DNA from: Verrucomicrobiota bacterium
GTDB taxonomy: Bacteria > Verrucomicrobiota > Verrucomicrobiia > Limisphaerales > UBA8199
NCBI GenBank assembly: GCA_003176045.1
Contig: PSRM01000337.1
Location: forward strand, 1-64,000
Length of the DNA: 64,000 nucleotides
Reading direction: 5' to 3'
The translations under genes and the position numbers were made by a program. The notes under the pieces are model-generated. The model was not told where the DNA came from, did no database searches, and saw only the letters and a list, made by a program, of their open reading frames with translations. Positions within the stretch are counted from its first letter, which is position 1. The number at the start of each line of letters is the position of its first letter. Of the stretch, positions 17,524-26,900 are shown piece by piece.

Positions 17524-17581
17524 GAGGAGTCTTCTTTACGAACGCGCCACCAGAACGGGACTCCTCACGTCGTCCCCTACA
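17524..17581. repeat. TGTAGGGGACGACGT hairpin family, copy 2 (left arm shortened)
   Basis: GGAGGAGTC on the left pairs with GGGACTCCTC, and the right arm continues ACGTCGTCCCCTACA without its left partner. It abuts the preceding 105-bp element. Confidence 0.8.
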
Positions 17582-17601
17582 AGGGGTGCGAAATATTTGG
17601 C

Positions 17602-17832
17602 CTAAAGGCCGCGCTCCTCCAACGGAATGCGCATTAGGGTCGCGCAGCCGCACCGGGGACACACAGGCTGCTTGCACTGGGGATCGTGCGGCACGTCGTG
17701 AAGCCGTCCGCGCCAGCCACAGCGAGAACCCTCTGTCCCGGCGTAGTTGCGGATGCAGAAAACATCGCAATCCGCCCAGGGAGGCAGGTCTTTGGGTCTT
17801 CCGTTGGTTTCCGAATTCGCGTTCGCGCTCAT
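17602..17832 (-). CDS. Small cysteine-rich (zinc-ribbon-like) protein
   Basis: 76 residues with eight cysteines, including a CPRCGC knuckle near the C-terminus and an earlier C-x4-C-type arrangement (DCDVFCIRNY and SRCGWRG). This spacing suggests a small zinc-binding protein. No family name can be assigned and there is no clear operon partner. It could be spurious, but the cysteine pattern is unlikely by chance. Confidence 0.5.
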   Translation of the reverse strand: MSANANSETNGRPKDLPPWADCDVFCIRNYAGTEGSRCGWRGRLHDVPHDPQCKQPVCPRCGCATLMRIPLEERGL

Positions 17833-17964
17833 AAATTGTAGCAGCGAGACCGTGCGGCCTGGCTATGGGTCTCTAACACCTGGGCGAGGGTGGCGCGATA
17901 ATCCTTTGGTATTACGCCGCGGAAATCGGCTTCACCAGAGGTGGCCAGGTGGTATTCTTTGGGC

Positions 17965-19542
17965 ATGCACGCCAAAAAGAAACCCAATCGCCCAAGGAAG
18001 GTTGCTGGCGTGGCGGCGAACCCGGCCGCGGTTGACGAAGTTTTGTTCAGCCTGGCGTTTCACAACAGCCCGGCGATGCAAAGCCTGGTTCGGGCTTCAG
18101 ACGGCGTGATCGTGCAGGTGAACGACATTTTTCTGCAGAAAATGTCGCGCAAGCGCGAGAACGTGGTCGGAAAAACACCTTTGGAAATCGGCTCGTGGGT
18201 GGAACCGGAGAAATTGCTGACCTACCGGCAACGATTGGAATCAGAAGGATCTGTGCAGGGATATGAAGCGCTCCTGCGGGGAGCAGACGGCAGAATCATT
18301 ACGGCTTTGCTCTCCACCTTCGCCGTAGACATCGGAGGGGTCCGCCACTACTTGAGCGCGGGGGTGGACATTACCGCCCGGAAAGAAGCGGAGGCCAAAC
18401 TGCTAGAAAGCGAACGGCGACTGCGCGAGAGCGAGGCGCTTTTTAGCACCGCATTCCGCGCTTGTCCTGTTCTGATGAATATTGCGCGCTTGCCGGAGGG
18501 CGGGTACGTCGAGGTCAATGAGGAGTTCGTGCGGTGGATTGGAAAGCCCCGATCAGAAATCATCGGCCATACCTGGCCGGAGTTTGCGCAATGGGAGGAC
18601 GCTACGGAGCAAACGGCCTTTTTCACGGAATTGGAGCATGCTCGCTCGGTAAGAAATGTCGAATGTCGGCTGCGCTTGTTTGATGGCCGAAAGAGTGTTG
18701 TCCTGGTTTCGGCTGATATGATCGAAATCAACCGCGAACCCCACATTCTTGGGTTCGCCATTGACATCACTGAACGCAAGCGCGCCGAGGCCGAGCTGCA
18801 AAATGCTCTAGCAAAGGAGCGTGAACTCGGGCAGCTCAAGAGCGATTTTGTTTCTCTCGTGTCTCATGAGTTCCGCACTCCATTGGAAATCATCATGTCC
18901 TCCGCCGACAACCTGGAGCGCTACCACGACCGGCTCGCCCCGGATAAACGCCGGCAATTGCTCCAAACCATCCATAAGTCAGTCCGGCGAATGTCCGGGA
19001 TGATGGAAGAAGTGCTCGTGCTTGGGCGCGTCGAGGCCGGGAAAACTGAATTTCGGCCATCGGAATTCGAGCTAAACGCGTTCTGCAAGCGGGTGGGAGA
19101 TGAAATTCAAACGGCGACGAGTAACCGTTGCCCGGTTAAGGTTGAGGCCAGGCGGATCTCCCGGACTGCGTTTGGAGACGAGAACCTGTTGCGCCACATT
19201 CTAACCAATCTACTATCCAATGCCGTTAAATATTCTCCCGAAGGGGCGCCGGTGACTCTTCGGGTCGCCCGGCAAGGCACGAATGCGGTTCTCAGTGTGA
19301 TTGACAAAGGGTGCGGCATTCCCAAAGCGGACCAGGACCGGCTCTTCCAGGCATTTCACCGCGGCGCCAACGTGCGCCATGTTCCCGGAACGGGCCTTGG
19401 GCTCGTGATCGTAAAGCGGTGCCTCGAATTGCACGGCGGCGAGATTTCCTGCAAGAGCGCCGATGGCGCAGGAACGACCTTCTCTGTGACCCTGCCGTTA
19501 TATCCAAAGTCTCAAGATGCCCACCCCAATCGAAGAAGATGA
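17965..19542 (+). CDS. PAS-domain sensor histidine kinase
   Basis: About 525 residues from the ATG at 17965; a GTG at 17941 is possible. Two PAS domains (about residues 25-145 and 150-275, each ending in a PAC-like segment, VDITARKEAEAKL and IDITERKRAEAEL) precede HisKA with the phospho-acceptor in LVSHEFRTPLEI. The ATPase domain has HILTNLLSNAVKYSPEG, DKGCGIPKADQDRLFQAF and GTGLGLVIVKRCLELHGG. There are no membrane helices, so it is probably cytoplasmic. Its stop overlaps the next start (ATGA), coupling it to the response regulator. Confidence 0.93.
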   Translation: MHAKKKPNRPRKVAGVAANPAAVDEVLFSLAFHNSPAMQSLVRASDGVIVQVNDIFLQKMSRKRENVVGKTPLEIGSWVEPEKLLTYRQRLESEGSVQGYEALLRGADGRIITALLSTFAVDIGGVRHYLSAGVDITARKEAEAKLLESERRLRESEALFSTAFRACPVLMNIARLPEGGYVEVNEEFVRWIGKPRSEIIGHTWPEFAQWEDATEQTAFFTELEHARSVRNVECRLRLFDGRKSVVLVSADMIEINREPHILGFAIDITERKRAEAELQNALAKERELGQLKSDFVSLVSHEFRTPLEIIMSSADNLERYHDRLAPDKRRQLLQTIHKSVRRMSGMMEEVLVLGRVEAGKTEFRPSEFELNAFCKRVGDEIQTATSNRCPVKVEARRISRTAFGDENLLRHILTNLLSNAVKYSPEGAPVTLRVARQGTNAVLSVIDKGCGIPKADQDRLFQAFHRGANVRHVPGTGLGLVIVKRCLELHGGEISCKSADGAGTTFSVTLPLYPKSQDAHPNRRR

Positions 19543-20198
19543 AAAAAATACTCGTGATAGAAGATGAGGCCGAAACGCTGCAAAACCTGGTGCTGATGCT
19601 GGAGATGGAAGGATTCAAACCGCTGTCCGCGCCGAATGGCTGCGCCGGCGTGGCGGTCGCAAAGAAGGAATTGCCCGATGTCATCCTTTGCGACGTATCC
19701 ATGCCCGAGCTCGATGGATATGGCGTGCTCCAGGCTTTGCGCGCCGAACCGGAAACGGTTTCCATACCCTTTATTTTTCTTACTGCGAAAGGTGACAAAC
19801 GGGACTTGCGCGCCGGCATGAATCTCGGCGCCGACGATTATCTCACCAAACCCGCCAGCGCCGAGGAAGTCTTAAGCGCCATCCGCGCGCGCCTGGATCG
19901 TCACAGCGAAAAGGAGCGGGCGGCAATGGCGAAAGTTGCTCTGAAACCCAACTTCGAGTCGTCAAAACCGCTCGAGTCGCTCGGTTTAACCGCTCGCGAG
20001 GCCGAAGTGCTGCTCTGGGTCGCGCAGGGAAAAGCAAACGCCGACATCGCTACGATCCTTGGTTGCGCGGAGAACACGGTAAAGGTTCATTTGGCCCGCA
20101 TTTTTGAAAAAGGCGGCTTCGAAAACCGGAACGCAGCGACCGTCAGGGCGCTCGAACTCCTCAGCAAGCCGACTCCAAAGGCACATAAATATCCGTGA
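19539..20198 (+). CDS. Response regulator with receiver and LuxR-type HTH domains
   Basis: 219 residues from the ATG at 19539. The receiver domain has the acidic pair in VIEDEAE, the phospho-acceptor Asp in ILCDVSMPELDGYGVLQ and the conserved Lys in DDYLTKPAS. The C-terminal HTH (LTAREAEVLLWVAQGKANAD and NTVKVHLARIFEKGGFENR) is of the NarL/LuxR class. It is the likely partner of the upstream kinase. Its 3' end overlaps the convergent AraC gene by 38 bases. Confidence 0.92.
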   Translation: MKKILVIEDEAETLQNLVLMLEMEGFKPLSAPNGCAGVAVAKKELPDVILCDVSMPELDGYGVLQALRAEPETVSIPFIFLTAKGDKRDLRAGMNLGADDYLTKPASAEEVLSAIRARLDRHSEKERAAMAKVALKPNFESSKPLESLGLTAREAEVLLWVAQGKANADIATILGCAENTVKVHLARIFEKGGFENRNAATVRALELLSKPTPKAHKYP

Positions 20199-21564
20199 GC
20201 CCAAATGTTGGTGGCACTTCTTCCCGGCCATTCACCGCCATCAAGAGCGATGGGGCACTCCGTGCCTTGCGGCCGCTTTTGGGCAGCCATGAGCGGAACA
20301 GTTTCTCGTAGCCCTTGGCGATCGCCCCGACTGGACAATTCCTTGCCACCACATAATCGCCACCGGCGATCGTTCGCACGCGCACAGGATTCGTGGGCAG
20401 ATATTTTTCGTCAATGGTCACGCAGGCGTCAAAACGCAATTTCTCCGGCGGTGTGACCTTCGGATTATCCATGGGCACGCCGATGAATCGCGAATCCTTG
20501 CGGGGCAAACCGTGCTGCTTCAGTCTGGTCGTAAAATCCATCCACACGCGATACGCCCCGTTATACGGCCCCACATGCCGCATATAAGCGACTCGCTGAG
20601 TTTCCAGCGTCGTCACTTCGATTTTCATTTTCTGCGCTTTATTCACGGGCCGCCTGGGCTGCAACGGCATATAAACATGCACCCGCCGTTTCCCGGGCGC
20701 GACCGCGTCCCGGATGCCCAACAACACCAAAAAGCCCGGCAACGGCCGCAACTCCCGGGAACTCCGGGCGAGCCATTTGCCATAGAGATACTGGAAGGCG
20801 TCCTTGATTTTCTCGACCGGGCAATTTTTTACCACGGCGTAATCGCCGCCGGCGATTACCTGCGCTTCAACCGGTTCCTGCGGCTCATAATCTTCATCCA
20901 CGGTAATGCACGCATCGTAACGCAGCTCCGAGGCCGGGACCACCGATGGATTATCGTGCCCAATCCCGATGAACACCGAACGCTTGGGAAGCTGCTTGTC
21001 TGCCGACAGGCGTGCCGTGATGTCAATCCACGTTGGAGTGACATTTTCGTAAGGCCCGACGTGCCGCAAATAAGCCACGCGCATCGGTTTGATTTTCCTG
21101 GTAATGACTTTCATGACTTTTGTGCTGTGATTTGTTTTGAATGTGGTCAAAGGAACGCCCGGCCGATAATGCACGCCGGACGGCGCGGAGCGAATGGCGA
21201 TGGGCAATGGCGCGCGGCGAAACTCCGCCGGCGAAACGCCGTAGGCGGCCTTGAACGCCCGTGTGAACGCTTCGTGCGCCTCGTAACCGGCGTCCAGCGC
21301 CACTTGAATCACCTGCTTCGCGCCCGACCTCAGTTCCATTGCCGCCCGCTCCAACCGTAGCCGCCGCACATGGTCCGCAATCGTCTCGCCCGTCATCGCC
21401 CCGAAGATGCGATGAAAATGAAAACTCGAAAAACACGCCACCCGCGCCAACTCCTCCAAATCCAACACCTCATCCAAATGCTCGTGGATATGCCTCAACA
21501 CCCGCAGGATGCGCTCCCGATAATCATTCCACGTTGCCGCAAGTTTTGGCCGTTTGCCGCTCAT
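20161..21564 (-). CDS. AraC-type regulator with two GyrI-like domains
   Basis: 467 residues. Residues 10-115 form a double HTH of the AraC family (LEELARVACFSSFHFHRIFG and VIQVALDAGYEAHEAFTRAF). Two consecutive GyrI-like small-molecule-binding domains follow (about 145-305 and 310-465), each starting with a RVAYxRHVGPY segment and repeating the order FIGxxxDNPxVxPxxxLRxDACxTxDE. Proteins of this class usually have one such domain, as in Rob/SoxS-related drug sensors, so the duplication is unusual. It might sense a hydrophobic drug-like ligand; no target gene is evident. Confidence 0.88.
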   Translation of the reverse strand: MSGKRPKLAATWNDYRERILRVLRHIHEHLDEVLDLEELARVACFSSFHFHRIFGAMTGETIADHVRRLRLERAAMELRSGAKQVIQVALDAGYEAHEAFTRAFKAAYGVSPAEFRRAPLPIAIRSAPSGVHYRPGVPLTTFKTNHSTKVMKVITRKIKPMRVAYLRHVGPYENVTPTWIDITARLSADKQLPKRSVFIGIGHDNPSVVPASELRYDACITVDEDYEPQEPVEAQVIAGGDYAVVKNCPVEKIKDAFQYLYGKWLARSSRELRPLPGFLVLLGIRDAVAPGKRRVHVYMPLQPRRPVNKAQKMKIEVTTLETQRVAYMRHVGPYNGAYRVWMDFTTRLKQHGLPRKDSRFIGVPMDNPKVTPPEKLRFDACVTIDEKYLPTNPVRVRTIAGGDYVVARNCPVGAIAKGYEKLFRSWLPKSGRKARSAPSLLMAVNGREEVPPTFGLTDIYVPLESAC

Positions 21565-21728
21565 TCGTACGCAAAACTAGCAAACACCGCTGCGGTCGGC
21601 TTGACTAATTTTGCGCTTTTGCATCTGCGACTTTTTTCATGTCCCTCGATCTCAATTGCAGACAAGAACTGTCGCGGGACGTTAAGGCGTAGTGGGGCGA
21701 CGTAGAACCGGGAGTGGAAACAGCCTTG

Positions 21729-22118
21729 CTACTCGACCCACCGCACTGTGCTCGCTGGAACAAACGCGCCGCCACACTGACATGCCGCCCCTGCGTTCCC
21801 CTCTGCGGCGGTGTCACACTTCGGGCAAATCGTCCGGGCCAAACTCTTGCGCAGTGCCTTACGGCCCTCGACGCGGCGAACAATGAAGATGACTGGTGAA
21901 CCAATTACGCCGAATATCAGCAAGCGCAGCCAAAATGTCCCCCCATAGCTCCTCTGCAAAGCCAGGCCCGTCTTGAAATCCACTAACCAACCAGCGGACA
22001 ATAGGATTACGCCGAAGCCCCAAGCCAACAGCCCAATCACCAAACCGTGCGTGCGGGCACCCCGCTCGGCGTTAGCTCTCCACTGGGCTTCTTCTTCAGG
22101 TGTGCGCTGAACCCACAT
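21729..22118 (-). CDS. Small two-helix membrane protein with a C-terminal zinc ribbon
   Basis: 129 residues. Two hydrophobic segments (GLVIGLLAWGFGVILLSAGWL and LRLLIFGVIGSPVIFIVRR) are followed by a cytoplasmic tail with ICPKCDTAAEG and ACQCGG, a two-knuckle zinc-ribbon pattern. I recognise no named family. It is divergent from the serine protease gene, with a short shared upstream region. Confidence 0.6.
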   Translation of the reverse strand: MWVQRTPEEEAQWRANAERGARTHGLVIGLLAWGFGVILLSAGWLVDFKTGLALQRSYGGTFWLRLLIFGVIGSPVIFIVRRVEGRKALRKSLARTICPKCDTAAEGNAGAACQCGGAFVPASTVRWVE

Positions 22119-22213
22119 ACAAGGAATGATGCTTAATGCGGCACCTCAGCCACCATACGCTCAATTGAATGACCGCATCATTTCACAAGGCACTTACGAT
22201 GCCAATTACTGTT

Positions 22214-22309
22214 TCAAGCGTCGCTACGCGACGCGCCAGGCTTTTTGGGTGGACCAACCGTGGGCTGGAAGCCCACGCCTACCATCGGGCGGCCGCTACG
22301 CGGCGCAGA
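22214..22309. repeat. Hairpin element with GGGCTGGAAGCCC centre
   Basis: About 95 bp, beginning with GCGTCGCTACGCGACGC, with CGTGGGCTGGAAGCCCACG in the middle and GGCCGCTACGCGGC at the end. An inverted copy lies at 43613-43713. It lies just upstream of the serine protease gene and is open in the same frame, producing a false N-terminal extension of 108 codons. Confidence 0.88.
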
Positions 22310-22449
22310 GGCACTCGGGGCCGTCGCGAAAGGAATCGGCACAGAAGCAAACGAAGGGAACGAAGTGGAGCGGACGTCCAGTGTGCCGGTGGTTCTCGGT
22401 TGGCGAAACCGGTTGCCGTTGGAAGTGCTTTCCTCCAAGCTTTTCAGGA

Positions 22450-23388
22450 ATGCCCGGACCGGACAAACTTCTGGCAGCAATTTGCCTGAGCTTGGGCTTT
22501 GCGCTGGCAGGATGCTCGAAGACGTCGGAACCAGAAGCGACAGAAACGGCTAAACCCCAAGCTCCCGCGCCCCCAGCTCCTCCGGCGTTTGGTTTTGAGC
22601 CAATTCAGCCCAAGGTTGGAGCGCCGATATCCACATTCGGCGCTTACAATTGGATAGTGATGGAGGCAAGAAACCTGATGGCCCAAGGAAAACTAAACAC
22701 CCACCTGATGGACCAAGCGCCACCCAGTTTGTGTCGCCTGCGTCTGCCGCCTGTCTCGCCGGAATCGTTTACGCCGCAGAAGCTATTTGAGAAGGCACAG
22801 ATGAGCGCTAGCGTTCTCGCACTGTTCAACGTGGAGTTCGGCACGCCGGTGGTGCCAAGACTGGCCAGCGGCTTTTTTATTACGGACTCTGGGGCGTTCG
22901 TGACCTGTTCCCATTGCCTCTCGACAAATGCGAATTTCAGCGCGGCAGTGATGGCCCGAGACGGACGGGTTTATCCTGTGAAGGCCGTTTTGGCAGCCAG
23001 CGCAACGAACGATGTGGCTATCCTGGAGGTAGAGGGCAAATCATTCACACCGATTCCAGTCGGACCCAATGCGCCAATTGGTTCCTCAGTCTGGGTTCTG
23101 AGCAATCCTGGGGGTTATATGTATACGTTTACCTCAGGCACAGTGTCCGGTTACGTTGATTTATGGCATGATTCGAACGCTCAATGGCCCGCTCACGCTA
23201 AGTGGATGACCACGACCGCCGACTTCGCGGGAGGTTCTAGCGGAGCCCCGGTGCTTAATGAGAACGGTGCTGTCGTGGGCGTAGCCTCATTGGGGTTCCC
23301 ACTCCACAATTATAACAACGATCAGGTGATGTCGCTGAAGTTCTGCGTGCCAGCGGAGGAGCTTTTGAAACTGGTTCAGCGGGAGTAA
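22450..23388 (+). CDS. Trypsin-like serine protease lipoprotein
   Basis: 312 residues from the ATG at 22450, chosen because a lipoprotein signal follows at once (LLAAICLSLGFALAGC); the frame is open further upstream only through a repeat. A Pro/Ala-rich linker precedes the protease domain. The catalytic triad is visible: His in FVTCSHCLS, Asp in ATNDVAILEVE and Ser in FAGGSSGAPVLNENGAVVGVAS. This is the S1 (Deg/HtrA-like) chymotrypsin fold, without a recognisable PDZ domain. It should be lipid-anchored facing the periplasm and cut envelope proteins. Confidence 0.85.
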   Translation: MPGPDKLLAAICLSLGFALAGCSKTSEPEATETAKPQAPAPPAPPAFGFEPIQPKVGAPISTFGAYNWIVMEARNLMAQGKLNTHLMDQAPPSLCRLRLPPVSPESFTPQKLFEKAQMSASVLALFNVEFGTPVVPRLASGFFITDSGAFVTCSHCLSTNANFSAAVMARDGRVYPVKAVLAASATNDVAILEVEGKSFTPIPVGPNAPIGSSVWVLSNPGGYMYTFTSGTVSGYVDLWHDSNAQWPAHAKWMTTTADFAGGSSGAPVLNENGAVVGVASLGFPLHNYNNDQVMSLKFCVPAEELLKLVQRE

Positions 23389-23396
23389 TTGCAGCA

Positions 23397-23591
23397 ATCC
23401 ACAAGCTCCGATAGGAGCGCCATGTTTATAGAACCGCCCGCAACAAAGAGCCGGCCAAGCTCCGTAGGAGCGGCATGAATGGGACATTGTAGGTTGTCCT
23501 AAGCAGCGTTTTTACGGGAACCATCGGACATGCCGCTCCTACGGAGCTTCTGATCGTTCGGCTGGGTGGCTTGGCCATAAACATGGCGCTC
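23397..23591. repeat. Nested hairpin with GCTCCGTAGGAGCGGCAT arms
   Basis: AAGCTCCGTAGGAGCGGCAT near 23458 is mirrored by ATGCCGCTCCTACGGAGCTT near 23530. An outer pair, AGCGCCATGTTTATA near 23417 and CATAAACATGGCGCT near 23576, encloses it, so the whole can fold as a two-level stem. Confidence 0.85.
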
Positions 23592-23633
23592 ATAGCCTGG
23601 ACATTTCACATCGAGTTTGAACAGACGACGGCT

Positions 23634-23706
23634 TGTAGGGGACGACGTGAGGAGTCCTCTTTGCGGACGCGCCGGCAGACAGGGACTCCTCACGTCGTCC
23701 CCTACA
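23634..23706. repeat. TGTAGGGGACGACGT hairpin family, copy 3
   Basis: Both arms are complete: TGTAGGGGACGACGTGAGGA and TCCTCACGTCGTCCCCTACA, with a loop containing GGACGCGCCGGC. It matches the copy at 11744-11816 closely. Confidence 0.92.
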
Positions 23707-23849
23707 CGTTCACGTTCGTGAGAATGGCCCGCTGGTTGCTGGTAAGGTCAACCGAGATGACGCGGTGAGCCATGCCATCGTGATGGGGCCGGGTCGGGCG
23801 CTGGCCATTCGTCCAAGCCGTCTGTGATGACGGAAAGGAAAGCGTTTGT

Positions 23850-23926
23850 AACCACAGATGAACACAGATGAACACAGATAAAGCAGGTCGTCAGAATCTG
23901 TGTCTATCTGTATTCATCTGTGGTTA
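23850..23926. repeat. Inverted repeat of ACACAGATGA units
   Basis: AACCACAGATGAACACAGAT and further units on the left are mirrored by ATCTGTATTCATCTGTGGTT on the right. It ends 15 bases before the start codon of the next gene, so it could affect that gene's translation or transcription. Confidence 0.85.
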
Positions 23927-23941
23927 AATCTTCCTTCGCCG

Positions 23942-26900
23942 ATGAGCAAAACCGTCGCCAAATTGTTGTCCGCCATCGCCCTGGCGGCGATGCCGATCGT
24001 ACCGCGCCTGGCCGCCGCGACGTATGAGGTTGGGCCGAGCCTGGCCTATACGAATCTCGGATCGGTGCCGTGGACAGGGTTGCAGCCGGGTGACACCGTC
24101 AACGTCCACTACCAGGCCGGCGGTTACCACGAGATTATTTTGCTGTCCGCCAGCGGCGTCTCGAATGCGCCGATCACGCTCAACGGGGTTCCCGATCCGG
24201 TCACGGGCGCGTTGCCAACGCTCGATGGCTCAAATGCCGTAACCGCCACCAACACGCCGTGGCACGATCCATCCTTGAATACCGAAGGGGTCATCGTGGT
24301 CAGCCCGAATGCTCTTCAGCCGTATCCTTATTTTCCCTCCGGGATCGTGATTCAAAATCTGCGCGTGCAGAACGCCAGCCCGAGCAATTCCCTTACCCAG
24401 GCCCAGGGCGGCACGGCGAGCTTCGACAGCACAGCGGCCGCAATCTATGTGGAATTTGCCCAGCACCTGGTTGTCAGCGGCTGTGAACTGAGCGGCTCTT
24501 GCAACGGGTTCTTTTGCGGTGCGGAAAATGGCGACCCGAACACCACTTCCGCTGACATCCTCGTCCAAAAGAGCTGGGTCCATGGCAATGGTTTTCCCGG
24601 AAACTACGAAGCCCACAATATCAACACCGAGGCCAAGGGCATCGTGTTCCAATACAACCTGATTGGCCCGCTGATGCCGAACGCCTCAGGCGATGACATC
24701 AAGGACGCCTCCTCCGGCACGATCCTGCGCTACAACATGGTGATCCAGGGGCCCGGCGGATGGGCTTTTTGGTTTGTCCAACCGGATGGCGGTGTGGGCG
24801 TGATTGACCAGGACCCTGCCTACCACACCAACTTTGTTTATGGCAACGTCTTTTTAAACGGCACCAACAGCAGTGCGCTCACCATGTTTGCATACGATTA
24901 CCTGGGCAACGGTTCGCATCCACGAAATGGCACACTCTATTTCTACAATAACACCGTGGTAAATTACGCGGACCAATCGGCGCGGTATTACACGGAAATT
25001 TTCCAATTGCCGCAGCATCAGGATGCCGTAGCGCTGAATATCCACGACGTTGTGGATTGCCGGAACAACATCTTTGCCGCGCTGCCTGCCACCGCAGGCC
25101 GGTCGCCGACCCAGACGTACTTGTTGAATACAGATGACGGGACGCTGTTGCTCGGCACCAACTGGGTCAGCCCCGGCCTGGTGCCGCTCCAGCTCCCCTA
25201 TGGCGCCACGAATTTTTACGGTGCGATCATTGGCACCAACCAGCTCATTTTCGGCGATCATCAAGGTCAGAACAACCCGGGATTCGTCAGCGTCCCGAAC
25301 ACCAATTTCATGCTGCTTTCCTCGTCCGCCTGCATTGACGCAGCAGGGCCCCAATCGCCCGCAGTCCTCGCTTCCCCAAACAATGTGGTCGCGCAATACG
25401 TGCCTCCGACAAACGGCCAGGTTCGCATCGTGAGTGGACGCGGAATGGATCTGGGCGCGTTTGAGGGCGTGTCCACCAACTACAGCGGGCCGCTCTTTTC
25501 TCTCACGGTCACCAATGGCTTCGGCACCGGGAACTATCCGTCGAATGCCGCCGTGTTGATCGCGGCGAGCAACGCTCCTGCTGGCCAGGTCTTTGCCGGA
25601 TGGACCGGGTACCCCGTGCCGAATGTGTTGTCGGTTGGAACTACACTTTCTATGCCCGCCAGCAACATCAGCGTCACTGCGACCTACTCGAACCTGCCGT
25701 ACTACGGACTGACGGTGTCGAACGGCACGGGCAGCGGCTCGTACTTGCCGGGCAGTGTGGTTGCTATCGCTGCGAACCCACCGCCTGCGGGACAAGTGTT
25801 TGCGGCCTGGATCGGTTATCCTGTGGCCAGCCCGGGCGCCCCCAGCACTACCCTGACCACGCCCGCCGGGAATGTGACGGTCACTGCCACGTACTCCAAT
25901 GCCGCCGTAACCAGCCTGTTCTATTTGACCGTCGTCAACGGCAGCGGGAGCGGCTCTTATGCTGCGGGGACCACCGTGAACATCACCGCCAACACTCCGG
26001 GCACGAACCAGACCTTCGCAGGATGGACCGGTTACACGGTCGCCAATGCCGCCGCGCTGTCCACCTCGCTGGTCATGCCCAGCAACAACGTCACGGTGGC
26101 GGCCAGTTATCAGTTCACCGGACCGCTGCCATCCACGCTGCCGCAACCCGTCAGCAGCCATCCGCGGCTTTGGCTCACCACCAATGACCTGGCGAAATAC
26201 CGCTCCTGGGCCGTGCAGACCAATCCCATATATCAGCAGGGATTGCGGATCGTGATCCAGCAATGCGTAAGCGATTATCAAGCGCAATTTTTCCCAGGCG
26301 GCGTGGCGAACACCAATTATCCCGACTTCGGCGATACGCAGGGTTACACGGGTCTGTTGACCGAGGCCGACGCTGTGATCCTGTCCTTTGCGTCGCTGAT
26401 TGATCCCGACCCGGTTAAGCGGAGCCAGTACGCCCAGTACTCGCGCAATTTGCTGATGTACGCCTTGAGCCAGGCGGCCCTCGGCACCCTCGCCAACGCG
26501 CCGTTTCGTGACCCATTATTTGCCACCTATAATCGCGCCAACGGCGGCGGTGAGGACTGGCCGCTTGCGGTGGACTGGATTTATAGCGCCACCGACATGA
26601 ACGGTCAGCCGGTCCTCAGCGCTGCCGACAAGCTGACCATACGCAATGCCTTCATGGTCTGGGCCGGCAAATGCCTGACCGCCTCGACGACCGGCGGCGA
26701 TTCGCCTACGCCTGTGGGCGTTCTCAACAGCCAGCAATTGCTGCCCAACGGCAATGCGTATCGCATGGCCGCAAATAATTATTACATCGGCCACGCGCGG
26801 CTCATGACCATGATGGCGCTGGCCCTGGATCCGGCCGATGACCCGTTGGTGAACACAAACCTCAGTGTCAGCGTGCTCGGCAACAGCCTGCGCAGCTACC

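Larger units (their letters stand above)
17292..17601. other. Repeat-filled intergenic region
   Basis: No gene is supported. Most of it is the 105-bp element at 17418-17522 followed directly by a hairpin copy at 17524-17581. Confidence 0.6.
23389..23941. other. Repeat-dense intergenic region
   Basis: No gene is supported. Three different hairpin elements lie in tandem (23397-23591, 23634-23706, 23850-23926), making this one of the densest repeat clusters in the window. Confidence 0.7.

Noticed and set aside
17941-17964. GTG start for the PAS kinase
   Set aside because: Possible, but the ATG at 17965 opens a lysine-rich start and needs no rare start codon.
22126-22449. N-terminal extension of the serine protease
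   Set aside because: The 108 extra codons are encoded by a hairpin repeat and low-similarity sequence, while a lipoprotein signal follows the ATG at 22450.
24854-26287. Long open frame of 477 codons on the - strand inside the giant lyase gene
   Set aside because: It overlaps the + strand gene entirely and is Arg/Gly/His-rich with no recognisable domain; the + strand frame has clear domains and a signal peptide.
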